Shown here: positions 16,283 through 25,284 of the stretch, in pieces
How positions within the stretch are numbered: the stretch's first letter is position 1
Layout of the letters: each line of letters starts with the position of its first letter
Origin: Bacteroidota bacterium
GTDB taxonomy: Bacteria > Bacteroidota > Bacteroidia > Cytophagales > Cyclobacteriaceae
Assembly: GCA_018266055.1 (NCBI GenBank)
Contig: JAFDYT010000006.1
Coordinates: 62,001 to 126,000 of the forward strand
Direction: 5' to 3'
Length of the DNA: 64,000 nucleotides
The notes under the pieces: model-generated
The model's input: the letters and a program-made list of their open reading frames with translations, nothing else
Databases searched by the model: none
What the model was told of the DNA's origin: nothing
Program-made: the position numbers and the translations under genes

Positions 16283-19249
16283 ATGAATTTTCAAAAAGTA
16301 AATAACCTCTTGGGATGGCTGGTATTTGCCATTGCGCTGCTCACTTATTTCCTGACGATGGAAGAAACAGCCAGCTATTGGGACTGTGGTGAGTTTATTG
16401 CTGTGTCGTACAAGCTTCAGGTGCCGCACCCTCCTGGCGCTCCACTCTTTTTGCTCATGGGCCGCGCCTTTTCATTCCTGGCGCTGGGCGACGTAACCAA
16501 GGTGGCTTATTGGATCAACTTTATGAGTGCGCTGGCAAGTGCCTTCACCATTCTGTTTTTATTCTGGTCGATCACACTTTTCGGCCGCAAGCTGATGAGT
16601 ATTAAAAAGGACGCCGACATAACCGAAAACCAACTTTATAAACTAATGGGGGCGGGCTTAGTAGGTGCTCTTGCCTATACTTTTTCAGATTCATTCTGGT
16701 TCTCTGCCGTAGAAGCCGAAGTATATGGAATGTCCTCGTTCTTCACTGCCTTTGTGGTGTGGGGTGTTTTGAAATGGGATGTGATTGAAGACGAAAGCCA
16801 GGCTAACCGCTGGTTGCTGCTGGTTGCCTATATGATCGGTCTTTCCATTGGTGTGCACATGCTCAACCTGGTGACTCTGCCGGCGTTAGGTCTCATTTAC
16901 TATTTCAAGAAATTCAAAACTACTACCTGGGGTATCATCGCTACGTTGGCGTTGAGTAGCGGCCTGGTTCTTTTTATTAACGACTTCATCGTGCCGGGCT
17001 TGCCCACATTGGCCGGCCATTTTGAATTGTTCTTTGTAAATACGCTCGGCCTTTTCTTCGGATCAGGAGCATTAGTATTCGTGTTGTTGTTGATCGCAGC
17101 GCTGGTGTATGGCATTTATTTCACACACATAAAAAATAAGCCGGTGTGGAACACCTTTTTGTTGGCTACCACTTTCATCCTGATCGGCTATTGCTCGTAT
17201 GCGATGGTGGTAATCCGGTCAAATTATAACACGCTGATCGATGAAAACTCTCCCAAAGATGTAATGAGTTTCGTACGCTACCTGAAACGCGAGCAATACG
17301 GAAGTCGTCCGCTTTTATTTGGACCTTACTTTACCGCCAGACCGATTGGCATAAAATACGGCGAAGCCACCTACGTAAAAGGCAAAGACAAATACGAAGT
17401 GGGTGAACGCAAGTTTGAATACGAGTACGAGCCGGGCGAGTCAACTTTGCTGCCTCGCGCCTGGAATTCCGATCACGCAGAATCCTACAGAAACATCATC
17501 GGCCTGCAACAAGGGCAGAAGCCTACGTTCGCTCAAGATAAATTTTATATGTTCCGACAACAGATCGGACACATGTACATGCGCTATTTCATGTGGAACT
17601 TCGCTGGACGCGAAAGTGATATTCAGGGAGCGGATTGGCTACGGCCAACCGAATGGTTTAAGAAAGTGCCTACGGCGCTGGCCGAAAACCGTGGACGCAA
17701 TAATTATTTCATGATTCCCTTTATTTTGGGATTGATCGGAATGTTCTATCAATTCACGAAAGACACTAAAAACTTTGCTATCGTGGCATTGCTTTTTGTA
17801 ATGACCGGTATCGCGATCGTTGTCTATTTAAATTCACCTCCTGTAGAACCTCGTGAACGCGATTATATCTATGCTGGGTCGTATTATGCGTTTGCATTTT
17901 GGATCGGTCTGGCAGTAATCGGTATCGCCGATGTCCTTGGTAAGATTATTAAAAATGCAAAAGTGGCGGCCATCGCTGCTACCCTGGTTGGCCTTTCGGC
18001 ACCGGCGCTGATGGCGAAAGATGGCTGGGACGACCACAACCGTAGCGACCGCTTCTTCTCTGTGGATTCTGCTTCCAATTATCTTGAATCGTGCGACCCG
18101 CAAGGAGTTTTGTTCACCGGCGGCGACAACGATACTTTCCCGTTGTGGTATGCACAAGAAACTGAAGCCATCCGGCCTGACACACGCGTGATTGTACTCA
18201 GCTACTACAATACCGACTGGTACATTGAGCAAAGTATGCGTAAGGCCAATGATTCCGAGCCGCTCAAATACACGCTACCGCTGAAAGAATATCAGCAAGG
18301 AGGACTCAATGATTACTTGCCATTTGTGGATATGAAAATAAAGAGCATTGATGCGGCGGAATACCTTAAACTTTTGGCCAAGCGTTACCCGCAACTCATC
18401 GACGGCGACCGCAGTATCGTGCCAAGCCGTATTCTTACTATCCCAGTTGATAAGCAAGCGCTGATCGCCAAGGGAATTATTCCCAAAGGCATGGACAGCA
18501 TGGTGGTGGATGAAATGAAAATAAAAGTGCTGCGCGGTGGACTTGAGAAAAAAGATTTGGCCATGCTCGACTTCCTGGTGACCAACAACTGGGAGCGTCC
18601 GATATTCCTCAACAACACTTCTCTTTCTCAAATCAACATCGACCTTAGTCCGTATGCTATTCAGGTGGGTAACGCGTACCGCATTCTGCCAATCAGAAAT
18701 ACAAACAAAGACCGCGATTACTTGGTGGATACCGAAAAGAGTTTTGAAGTGATGACCAAAAAATTCAAGTACCGCGGCCTCGATAATCCTAAGGTGTATT
18801 ACAATGACGACTACAAGGGTTTTGTACTTAATCACCGCAGCTCTGTGAATTCCGTTGCTCAAGCGTTGATTGACGAAGGCAATACTGAGAAAGCCAAACA
18901 ACTTCTCTTGTTCTCGTTGGAGAAAATGCCGGACAAAGGCGTGCCTTACGATTACACTTCATCTGAAACTGTAAACTTATTGTTTAAGGTGGGTGAAAAA
19001 GCGAAGGCCGTTGAGATTGCTAAAGTTGTGGGAGATCGCTCTATCGAAATGGCAACCTATCTTCTCGCTACTGAAAGTGGATTCTCCAGCGATTTGCGAA
19101 ACAACATTGTTACCTTGAATATTTTGCAACGCGCTTTGTATGAAAATGGTGAAAACGAACTCGCCAAGAAATACGAAGATGCCTACACCAAAATGCTTTC
19201 CGATCTGAAGCTTAACGATGGCGGTCCGGGCCAGCCTTCCAACTATTAA
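16283..19249 (+). CDS. DUF2723 membrane glycosyltransferase, TMEM260-like
   Basis: This 988-residue protein has a GT-C-like membrane half (about ten segments to residue 570) and a C-terminal soluble half with helical repeat character near the end. The diagnostic N-terminal motif is YWDCGEFIAVSYKLQ followed by PHPPGAPLFLLMGR at residues about 32-62, typical of DUF2723. Middle motifs include NSPPVEPRERDYIYAGSYYAF and FTGGDNDTFPLWYAQE. The eukaryotic relative TMEM260 is a protein O-mannosyltransferase, so a lipid-linked-sugar-dependent transferase acting on exported proteins is a reasonable inference. It stands alone between a sugar aminotransferase (divergent) and a methyltransferase (convergent), with a strong terminator after the stop. 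Confidence 0.85.
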   Translation: MNFQKVNNLLGWLVFAIALLTYFLTMEETASYWDCGEFIAVSYKLQVPHPPGAPLFLLMGRAFSFLALGDVTKVAYWINFMSALASAFTILFLFWSITLFGRKLMSIKKDADITENQLYKLMGAGLVGALAYTFSDSFWFSAVEAEVYGMSSFFTAFVVWGVLKWDVIEDESQANRWLLLVAYMIGLSIGVHMLNLVTLPALGLIYYFKKFKTTTWGIIATLALSSGLVLFINDFIVPGLPTLAGHFELFFVNTLGLFFGSGALVFVLLLIAALVYGIYFTHIKNKPVWNTFLLATTFILIGYCSYAMVVIRSNYNTLIDENSPKDVMSFVRYLKREQYGSRPLLFGPYFTARPIGIKYGEATYVKGKDKYEVGERKFEYEYEPGESTLLPRAWNSDHAESYRNIIGLQQGQKPTFAQDKFYMFRQQIGHMYMRYFMWNFAGRESDIQGADWLRPTEWFKKVPTALAENRGRNNYFMIPFILGLIGMFYQFTKDTKNFAIVALLFVMTGIAIVVYLNSPPVEPRERDYIYAGSYYAFAFWIGLAVIGIADVLGKIIKNAKVAAIAATLVGLSAPALMAKDGWDDHNRSDRFFSVDSASNYLESCDPQGVLFTGGDNDTFPLWYAQETEAIRPDTRVIVLSYYNTDWYIEQSMRKANDSEPLKYTLPLKEYQQGGLNDYLPFVDMKIKSIDAAEYLKLLAKRYPQLIDGDRSIVPSRILTIPVDKQALIAKGIIPKGMDSMVVDEMKIKVLRGGLEKKDLAMLDFLVTNNWERPIFLNNTSLSQINIDLSPYAIQVGNAYRILPIRNTNKDRDYLVDTEKSFEVMTKKFKYRGLDNPKVYYNDDYKGFVLNHRSSVNSVAQALIDEGNTEKAKQLLLFSLEKMPDKGVPYDYTSSETVNLLFKVGEKAKAVEIAKVVGDRSIEMATYLLATESGFSSDLRNNIVTLNILQRALYENGENELAKKYEDAYTKMLSDLKLNDGGPGQPSNY

Positions 19250-19263
19250 TTGATCACAACCCG

Positions 19264-19315
19264 TAAGAGGAGTTACGATTTCCGAAAAGGAGATTTTAAC
19301 TCCTCTTATTTTTTT
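19264..19315 (+). terminator. Rho-independent terminator after DUF2723 gene
   Basis: A perfect 12-base inverted repeat (TAAGAGGAGTTA at 19264-19275 and its complement at 19297-19308) with a 21-base loop is followed by seven T residues. It lies 14 bases after the DUF2723 stop. The 3' arm overlaps the last codon and stop of the convergent methyltransferase gene. Confidence 0.75.
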
Positions 19316-20076
19316 GCGATAAGAAACAAATCCAACGCGCTAGCGGCGTTGTCAGTCAGCAAATAATCTTCGTGACGAATACTGGCCACCAACTCATCGG
19401 CGGCTTCTTTCAATTTATTACGATTCAATCGGTTCAGCATTTCGTACGGCACACGAAGCACAGCTGCAGGCAGCTTGTGTTGCAGATCAAAAATATCCCA
19501 GCGCATAATTTTATTCACCGAAACCCGATTGCGCTCATGGTACTGCATTACTTTTTCATTTCCGGTAATCCCGTTCATGATTACGTTGCTGAAATATTTT
19601 TTCGCCAAAGCCGTGAGTTCATCGGCCGTGTACTCGCGTTCATGCCACGGATTGCGCGACAATGACATCGGCCGGTTGGGCGTCGTAATCAAGGCAAGAC
19701 CATTGGGTCTCAGCACGCGGCTAATTTCCTTCAGGTAAGAAGCATCATCGGCGATGTGTTCGATCACCTGAAAACTAACGACACAATCAAACGAATTGTC
19801 GGCATACGGCAGGGGAGGAATGTTTCCACTTTGAAAATTACCAGCCGGATATTTCTTTTTTAAACCCTCCACCACTTCGGCAATCTTATCAATGGCTGAA
19901 TAACTTTTACTTTTTTGCGTCAGCCACGTGATGCCCCGCCCTTCGCCACATCCTACCTCCAGCAAGTCGCCATACACTTGGTCTGCGGCCAATACATACG
20001 CCTTGAGAAGACGCTGGTGAATCGGGTTATCCGAAGTGATGGTTTCTGATGCAATCTCGGTGGTGTAAACGGCCAT
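19306..20076 (-). CDS. Class I SAM-dependent methyltransferase
   Basis: This 256-residue protein has Methyltransf_11-type motifs: GDLLEVGCGEGRGITWL (motif I, near residues 35-51), an acidic residue in YSAIDKI (motif II), FDCVVSFQVIEHIAD (motif IV region) and LRPNGLALITTPNRP. The C-terminal part suggests small-molecule or lipid-linked sugar methylation, but no substrate can be assigned. ATG 20076 is chosen because a TTG seven codons upstream lies within a promoter box at 20095-20102. The gene is monocistronic by position, convergent with the DUF2723 gene and divergent from the GWxTD gene. Confidence 0.85.
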   Translation of the reverse strand: MAVYTTEIASETITSDNPIHQRLLKAYVLAADQVYGDLLEVGCGEGRGITWLTQKSKSYSAIDKIAEVVEGLKKKYPAGNFQSGNIPPLPYADNSFDCVVSFQVIEHIADDASYLKEISRVLRPNGLALITTPNRPMSLSRNPWHEREYTADELTALAKKYFSNVIMNGITGNEKVMQYHERNRVSVNKIMRWDIFDLQHKLPAAVLRVPYEMLNRLNRNKLKEAADELVASIRHEDYLLTDNAASALDLFLIAKK

Positions 20077-20094
20077 GGTAAAAAATTTGTGGGG

Positions 20095-20102
20095 CAAAAA
20101 TA
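20095..20102 (-). promoter_or_regulatory. Bacteroidota -7 box TATTTTTG
   Basis: On the minus strand TATTTTTG matches TAnnTTTG and ends 19 bases before ATG 20076. Its overlap with the alternative TTG at 20097 argues for the ATG as start of the methyltransferase. Confidence 0.45.
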
Positions 20103-20151
20103 ACGCAAATCGTTAGATTTAACGTTTGAAAGAATAGTGATCCAAAGAAAT

Positions 20152-21318
20152 ATGAAACGCCTATATCTTTTTTCTTTCCTTTTGATTTTATCCAAACTGG
20201 CTGCCGGCCAATCCATCGCCGCCAATAATTTCAACTACTGGTACAATCCGTCGAACGATGTTGACCTTCAGATCAGGCCTGTGCGAACCGCTAACAATAT
20301 TATGGTGCGCTATACGCTAATCACTCGTCAGGGAAACCCCGGCAAGTATTCTATTTCGTGGGAAGCGCGCAATTCGTACGTTGACCGCGAAGGAATTGCC
20401 ATCCGCGAAAGAGACTCCGTGCTTTCGGTGAATGGAAATATGAAGCGCGGATTTTTAGTTTTGCCTGTACCCGAAAAACCCTGGTTGCTGGTTGGCAAAG
20501 TAACCAACGACAACGGGAAAAGCTGGATTTACTTCAAACAAATTGAATCGATCTACCCTGTAGACGGCTGGATAGAAACCAGCGATGGCGTAATCACTGA
20601 AAACCACCTGAGCAAAAACAAAGAATACATTGCACGCAGTGCCAACGGCAAGCCGCTCATTGTGTCGTATTATAATACCGTATTTCCTCCTGCACTTCCA
20701 CCCTTCGCAGAAAAAGAAGGTCACAACGAAAGATTCTTTTTTCACGACTCATTATTCAGAGTTGAAAGCGGACAGAAGTTCCTTCCCAAAAAAGAAGGCC
20801 TCTATCTTTTCCAGGAAGACACGAGTGCCGCCCGCGGATTTTCGTATCGCGTGGTAAAAGAAAACTTCCCAAAATTCTCTAAAGTCGATGAGCTAATCCC
20901 TCCGCTAGTGTTAGTCACAACACCGGAGGAATTCAATGAACTGAACAATTCCAAAGGAGAGAAGGCAAAGTTTGACAAAGTAATCTTGTCGATTACCGGA
21001 GATAAAGACAGAGCCCGCATTTTCATGAAAAATTTCTTTCACAACATTGAGTTGGCCAACATCTTCTTCTCTTCGTACAAAGAAGGCTGGAAAACTGATC
21101 GCGGAATTGTTTTTCAGATTTTCGGACTGCCCGACGAGGTGAGCAAAAACGGAGGCAATGAAGTTTGGAATTACAAAGCGCTAAACACACGTTTCACTTT
21201 TGTAAAGAGCGGCAGTGTATACGATCCGGAAAACTATGTACTATTGCGTGACAAACGCCTCACCGATATTTGGTTCGGATCAGTAGATCTTTGGCGCAAA
21301 GGACGATTCAGAGAATAA
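20152..21318 (+). CDS. Exported GWxTD-domain protein
   Basis: This 388-residue protein has a signal peptide (KRLYLFSFLLILSKLAAGQS) with Gln after the expected cleavage site. The C-terminal third contains the name-giving motif EGWKTDRGIVFQIFGLPDEV and NEVWNYKA. GWxTD domains are found in exported proteins of Bacteroidota and related phyla and their role is not established. The middle part is beta-rich. ATG 20152 is chosen over GTG 20137 because the signal peptide then starts with MKR. The stop shares one base with the start of rlmB (TAATG), so the two genes are translationally coupled though functionally unrelated as far as known. Confidence 0.8.
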   Translation: MKRLYLFSFLLILSKLAAGQSIAANNFNYWYNPSNDVDLQIRPVRTANNIMVRYTLITRQGNPGKYSISWEARNSYVDREGIAIRERDSVLSVNGNMKRGFLVLPVPEKPWLLVGKVTNDNGKSWIYFKQIESIYPVDGWIETSDGVITENHLSKNKEYIARSANGKPLIVSYYNTVFPPALPPFAEKEGHNERFFFHDSLFRVESGQKFLPKKEGLYLFQEDTSAARGFSYRVVKENFPKFSKVDELIPPLVLVTTPEEFNELNNSKGEKAKFDKVILSITGDKDRARIFMKNFFHNIELANIFFSSYKEGWKTDRGIVFQIFGLPDEVSKNGGNEVWNYKALNTRFTFVKSGSVYDPENYVLLRDKRLTDIWFGSVDLWRKGRFRE

Positions 21319-22064
21319 TGGAAAAAAAAGACATGGTATTCGGTACGCGGGCCGTGATGGAAGCCATCAAGGCAGGGCGCGAGATCGAAAAAATTTTTAT
21401 TCAAGCCGGGCTAAATAATGAATTAATCCGCGAGCTGATCAACACGGCACAGGCGAAGAAGGTGCCCTATTCGTTTATCCCGCAACAGAAGCTCAACAGC
21501 ATGTCGTCAAAAAATCACCAGGGTGTGATTTGTCTTTTGTCGATCGTGCAATACGCTCCGCTTGAGAACATCATCGACAAATGTTATGAAGAAGGCCGTG
21601 AACCATTCTTCTTAGTGCTCGACCGCATTACCGACGTACGCAACTTTGGCGCGATTGCCCGCACCGTAGAATGCGCCGGATTGGATGCCATCATCATCGG
21701 TGAAAAAGGAAATGCCCCTATCTCCGCCGACGCCATGAAAACAAGCGCTGGCGCGCTGAACCACCTGCCTGTTTGTCGGGTAAAGGATATTCCCAAAACC
21801 TTTCGCCTCTTAAAAGACAACGGCATCAAAGTCATTGCCTGTACCGAGAAAGCCAGTGAGTCGTTGTATGAAATGGAAATGAATTGCCCGCTTGCGCTGG
21901 TGATGGGCTCAGAAGAAGATGGGATTTCGCCGGAAATCCTTAAGGCAGCCGATCACCTGGCCAAGATCCCCATGCAAGGTAACATCGGCTCACTCAACGT
22001 GTCGGTGGCGGCCGGTGTTTCTATTTACGAAGCTGTGAGACAACGCGGACTTTCAAAAAAATAA
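21318..22064 (+). CDS. rlmB: 23S rRNA (guanosine-2'-O-)-methyltransferase, TrmH/SpoU family
   Basis: This 248-residue SPOUT enzyme has an N-terminal substrate-binding domain (VFGTRAVMEAIKAG to about residue 75) and a knotted C-terminal domain. The latter carries LDRITDVRNFGAIARTVECAG (motif 1, residues about 100-120), LVMGSEEDGISPEIL (motif 2) and IPMQGNIGSLNVSVAAGVSIYE (motif 3, the SAM-binding knot). The E. coli relative methylates G2251 of 23S rRNA. A closely related tRNA Gm18-type activity cannot be excluded by eye, but the N-terminal domain favours RlmB. The ATG overlaps the GWxTD stop by one base. Confidence 0.88.
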   Translation: MEKKDMVFGTRAVMEAIKAGREIEKIFIQAGLNNELIRELINTAQAKKVPYSFIPQQKLNSMSSKNHQGVICLLSIVQYAPLENIIDKCYEEGREPFFLVLDRITDVRNFGAIARTVECAGLDAIIIGEKGNAPISADAMKTSAGALNHLPVCRVKDIPKTFRLLKDNGIKVIACTEKASESLYEMEMNCPLALVMGSEEDGISPEILKAADHLAKIPMQGNIGSLNVSVAAGVSIYEAVRQRGLSKK

Positions 22065-22103
22065 TTGTCGGATACATCTAAAATAAATTGAGAAATTTGC
22101 GAA

Positions 22104-23111
22104 GTGATTTCTCTTCAAGATTTTTTGTCTCTTCGCGCCAGTCTTCCGGTTGTTGATGTTCGCTCGCCTTTAGAGTTTGAGCAAGGCCACATTCGTGGAG
22201 CCATTAATCTTCCCCTGCTCAACAACGAGGAACGCGTCGCCGTAGGTACCGACTACAAACAAAAAGGAACGGCCGAAGCAATCCGTACAGGCTTTCGTCT
22301 GGTAGGACCGAGGTTGGAAGAAATTATCACGGAAGCTGAACGAATCTCTTCAGGAAAAGAACTTCTCGTGCACTGTTGGCGTGGCGGTATGCGCTCGAAC
22401 AATTTCTGCAAGTTCGTGAGCATGGCCCGCATCAAATCCGAATCTCTGACCGGCGGCTATAAAGCGTATCGCCAACATGCCCTTGAGTTTTTTAAGAAGC
22501 CGCTACCATTACAGCTGCTCACAGGATTCACCGGCAGTGGCAAAAGTGAAATTCTTCGTGAGTTGAAAAAATCAGGCGAGCAAGTATTGGATTTAGAGCA
22601 GCTTGCAAACCACAAAGGATCAGCCTTCGGTGGCTTGCTTATGCCTAAGCAGCCAACCACCGAGCAATTTCAAAATGACTTGTTTGAAGAAATACTGAAG
22701 CTGGATCCCAAAAGGCGTATTTGGGTAGAAGATGAAGCTATCGCCATCGGAAAAATTTTCTTGCCTCAGGATTTTTGGAATACAATGGCTACGTCGCCGA
22801 TTGTAAAAATGATGGTACCAAAGGAAGTCAGGGTTAAACGCCTTGTTCATGAATACGGTCACGCTAACCAAGAGGAATTTCTTGAAGCGATGACCAAAGT
22901 GACAAAGAAATTGGGAGGGCAACATTTCGCTGCCGCGAAAGAAAAACTGATTCAGGGCGACATGGCTTCTACAATAGACATCCTTCTTACGTATTACGAC
23001 AAAGCCTACTTTAAAAGTAACGAAGCAAAAAAAGAACGTATCGCACATCTACGCGAGTGGAATGGAAACGACGCCGCTGCTTTCGCGCGCGAATTATCTT
23101 CACTTTCTTAA
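22104..23111 (+). CDS. mnmH: tRNA 2-selenouridine synthase
   Basis: This 335-residue protein has an N-terminal rhodanese domain (DVRSPLEFEQGHIRGAINLP; active-site loop HCWRGGMRS with Cys91) and a C-terminal P-loop domain (LLTGFTGSGKSEIL near residues 138-151). MnmH/SelU replaces sulfur of 2-thiouridine at tRNA position 34 with selenium via a geranylated intermediate, using selenophosphate. Length and domain order match E. coli YbbB. The start is a GTG, since no ATG precedes the conserved first strand. The selenophosphate synthetase gene follows 30 bases downstream, so the pair forms a selenium-modification operon. Confidence 0.93.
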   Translation: MISLQDFLSLRASLPVVDVRSPLEFEQGHIRGAINLPLLNNEERVAVGTDYKQKGTAEAIRTGFRLVGPRLEEIITEAERISSGKELLVHCWRGGMRSNNFCKFVSMARIKSESLTGGYKAYRQHALEFFKKPLPLQLLTGFTGSGKSEILRELKKSGEQVLDLEQLANHKGSAFGGLLMPKQPTTEQFQNDLFEEILKLDPKRRIWVEDEAIAIGKIFLPQDFWNTMATSPIVKMMVPKEVRVKRLVHEYGHANQEEFLEAMTKVTKKLGGQHFAAAKEKLIQGDMASTIDILLTYYDKAYFKSNEAKKERIAHLREWNGNDAAAFARELSSLS

Positions 23112-23141
23112 AAAAATTTATCAACGACATAGCCAATTAAA

Positions 23142-24173
23142 ATGAGCATTAAGTTAACGCAGTATTCACATGGAGCTGGTTGCGGCTGTAAAATTTCGCC
23201 CGCCGTTCTTGACACCATTTTGCACTCTAATCTTCCCAAACAAAAATTTCCATCGCTACTTGTTGGCAACGAATCCAAAGATGATGCTGCTGTGTACGAC
23301 CTTGGGGACGGCACCTGCATTGTCAGCACCACCGATTTTTTTATGCCGATTGTTGATGATCCCTTCACGTTTGGAGCGATCGCTTCAGTTAACGCCATCA
23401 GCGACGTCTATGCCATGGGTGGAGAGCCCTTCATGGCGATTGCTATTTTAGGATGGCCGATCAACAAAATAGCTCCGGAGGTTGCTAAAGAAGTTTTGGA
23501 AGGAAGCCGCAAGGTTTGCTCCGATGCCGGGATTCCCTTAGCCGGCGGCCACAGCATCGATTGCCCTGAGCCTGTGTTTGGTCTGGCCGTTTCGGGTAAA
23601 TTGAAAAAAGAAAACCTGAAGCGAAACGATTCGGCCAAAGCTGGATCTCTCCTTTATCTTACAAAATCCATTGGCATTGGTATCATCACCACGGCTCAGA
23701 AAAAAGGAATTGTCAAAGACGAGCATTTGAAAAAGGCTATTGATACAATGCTCACGCTCAACAAGCCTGGAGCACAGTTCGGAAAACTCGCGTATGTAAA
23801 TGCGATGACTGACGTGACGGGCTTTGGATTACTGGGTCATCTTTGTGAAATGTGCGAAGGCAGCAATCTTTCAGCCGAAATAAATTTCAGCAAAGTTCCT
23901 CAATTCAGTTTTTTGCAAGAATACATTCAGCAAAAATCAATGCCCGGTGGAACTCAACGAAATTGGGAAAGCTACGGACACAAAATAAGCACAGTGACTG
24001 ACGAACAAAAAGCAATTCTCGCTGACCCTCAAACCAGCGGTGGACTTTTAGTATCGGTGGATGCAGAGCATCAAAAGGAATTTGAAGACTTCGCTAGATC
24101 GATTGGATTAGAGCTTGCCTCGTTTGGTAAGATTATTCCTAAACAAGAAAAAGTAGTGACAGTGATCGGCTAA
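23142..24173 (+). CDS. selD: Selenide, water dikinase (selenophosphate synthetase)
   Basis: This 343-residue protein aligns by eye along its length with E. coli Sel[17 protein letters not shown] at the N-terminus with catalytic Cys14 and Lys17, [51 protein letters not shown] and [13 protein letters not shown]. It makes selenophosphate from selenide and ATP. The catalytic position is Cys, not selenocysteine. Directly downstream of mnmH it should feed tRNA selenouridine formation; no selA, selB or selC is visible here. Its 3' end overlaps the convergent aroC by 4 bases. Confidence 0.95.
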   Translation: MSIKLTQYSHGAGCGCKISPAVLDTILHSNLPKQKFPSLLVGNESKDDAAVYDLGDGTCIVSTTDFFMPIVDDPFTFGAIASVNAISDVYAMGGEPFMAIAILGWPINKIAPEVAKEVLEGSRKVCSDAGIPLAGGHSIDCPEPVFGLAVSGKLKKENLKRNDSAKAGSLLYLTKSIGIGIITTAQKKGIVKDEHLKKAIDTMLTLNKPGAQFGKLAYVNAMTDVTGFGLLGHLCEMCEGSNLSAEINFSKVPQFSFLQEYIQQKSMPGGTQRNWESYGHKISTVTDEQKAILADPQTSGGLLVSVDAEHQKEFEDFARSIGLELASFGKIIPKQEKVVTVIG

Positions 24174-25243
24174 ACTTTTGAGTTTTTCGCCAGCAGCAAA
24201 AAGTCCGCCATCACCAGGGCTGCCATCGCCTCAACAATAGGCACCGCACGCGGAACGACACAAGGATCGTGGCGACCTTTGCCACTTACCGTGACTTCGT
24301 GGCCCGCTTTATCTACACTTTGCTGATCCTGCATGATGGTGGCGACGGGTTTGAAGGCCACGTTGAAATAAATGTCTTCTCCATTAGTTATTCCGCCCTG
24401 CACACCGCCTGAGTGATTGGTACGTGTTCGGATTTTATCTCCATCGTTATAAAACTCGTCGTTGTGTTGTGAACCGAGCCACTTGGTTCCTTCAAAGCCG
24501 GTGCCGTATTCAAAACCTTTTACCGCGTTGATTCCCAACATCGCATAACCTAAGGAAGCGTGAAGCTTGTCAAACACAGGTTCACCCAATCCCACAGGTG
24601 AATTTTTGATAACACCGGTAACAATACCACCGATCGTATCGCGCTTCAGGCGCACCTCATCGATAAGCGCAATCATCTTTTCCGCTGTGGCGGCGTCAGG
24701 GCATCGTACGATATTCGATTCGGTATTGTTAAGGTCAAGTGTCTTATAATCGGGCGCTTTGATATCGCCAACCTGCGAAACAAAAGCATTCACCTCAATG
24801 CCTGCTTTCTTCAACAATAATTTTGCAATCGCGCCTGCGGCCACACGCGCTGCTGTCTCCCGCGCCGAGCTTCTTCCTCCGCCACGGTAGTCGCGGTTTC
24901 CATATTTCACCTCGTAAGTATAATCTGCATGCGACGGCCGGAAGCTTTCTGCAATGTGACTGTAATCTTTGCTACGCTGATCCTGATTTTCTATGACGAT
25001 GGCAATTGGCGCGCCCGTAGATTTTCCTTCAAATACGCCCGACAAAATTCTAAACGTGTCGTCTTCTTTTCGTTGTGTCGTGATTTTCGATTGACCAGGT
25101 TTTCTGCGGTCTAACTCTGATTGAATAAATGGCTCGTCAATTTCAAGTCCCGCCGGGCAGCCATCCACAATGACACCGATGGCAGCGCCGTGCGATTCAC
25201 CAAACGTGGTGATTCTGAATAATCTTCCAAAACTGTTGCTCAT
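24170..25243 (-). CDS. aroC: Chorismate synthase
   Basis: This 357-residue protein has the chorismate synthase signatures [20 protein letters not shown] (residues about 14-33), [20 protein letters not shown] and [15 protein letters not shown], plus a C-terminal [20 protein letters not shown]. It converts 5-enolpyruvylshikimate-3-phosphate to chorismate using reduced FMN, the last common step of aromatic biosynthesis. Length and motif order are those of a complete enzyme. No other aro genes are near. It is convergent with selD (4-base overlap) and followed upstream by batD on the same strand with a 41-base gap, which is probably not a functional link. Confidence 0.96.
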   Translation of the reverse strand: MSNSFGRLFRITTFGESHGAAIGVIVDGCPAGLEIDEPFIQSELDRRKPGQSKITTQRKEDDTFRILSGVFEGKSTGAPIAIVIENQDQRSKDYSHIAESFRPSHADYTYEVKYGNRDYRGGGRSSARETAARVAAGAIAKLLLKKAGIEVNAFVSQVGDIKAPDYKTLDLNNTESNIVRCPDAATAEKMIALIDEVRLKRDTIGGIVTGVIKNSPVGLGEPVFDKLHASLGYAMLGINAVKGFEYGTGFEGTKWLGSQHNDEFYNDGDKIRTRTNHSGGVQGGITNGEDIYFNVAFKPVATIMQDQQSVDKAGHEVTVSGKGRHDPCVVPRAVPIVEAMAALVMADFLLLAKNSKV

Positions 25244-25284
25244 AAAGGCATGAAGATAACGGCTTGATCAGTGAAGGCCAAGTG

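Noticed and set aside
22620-23048. A 142-residue minus-strand open frame over mnmH
   Set aside because: It overlaps the conserved P-loop domain of mnmH entirely and has no supporting features.
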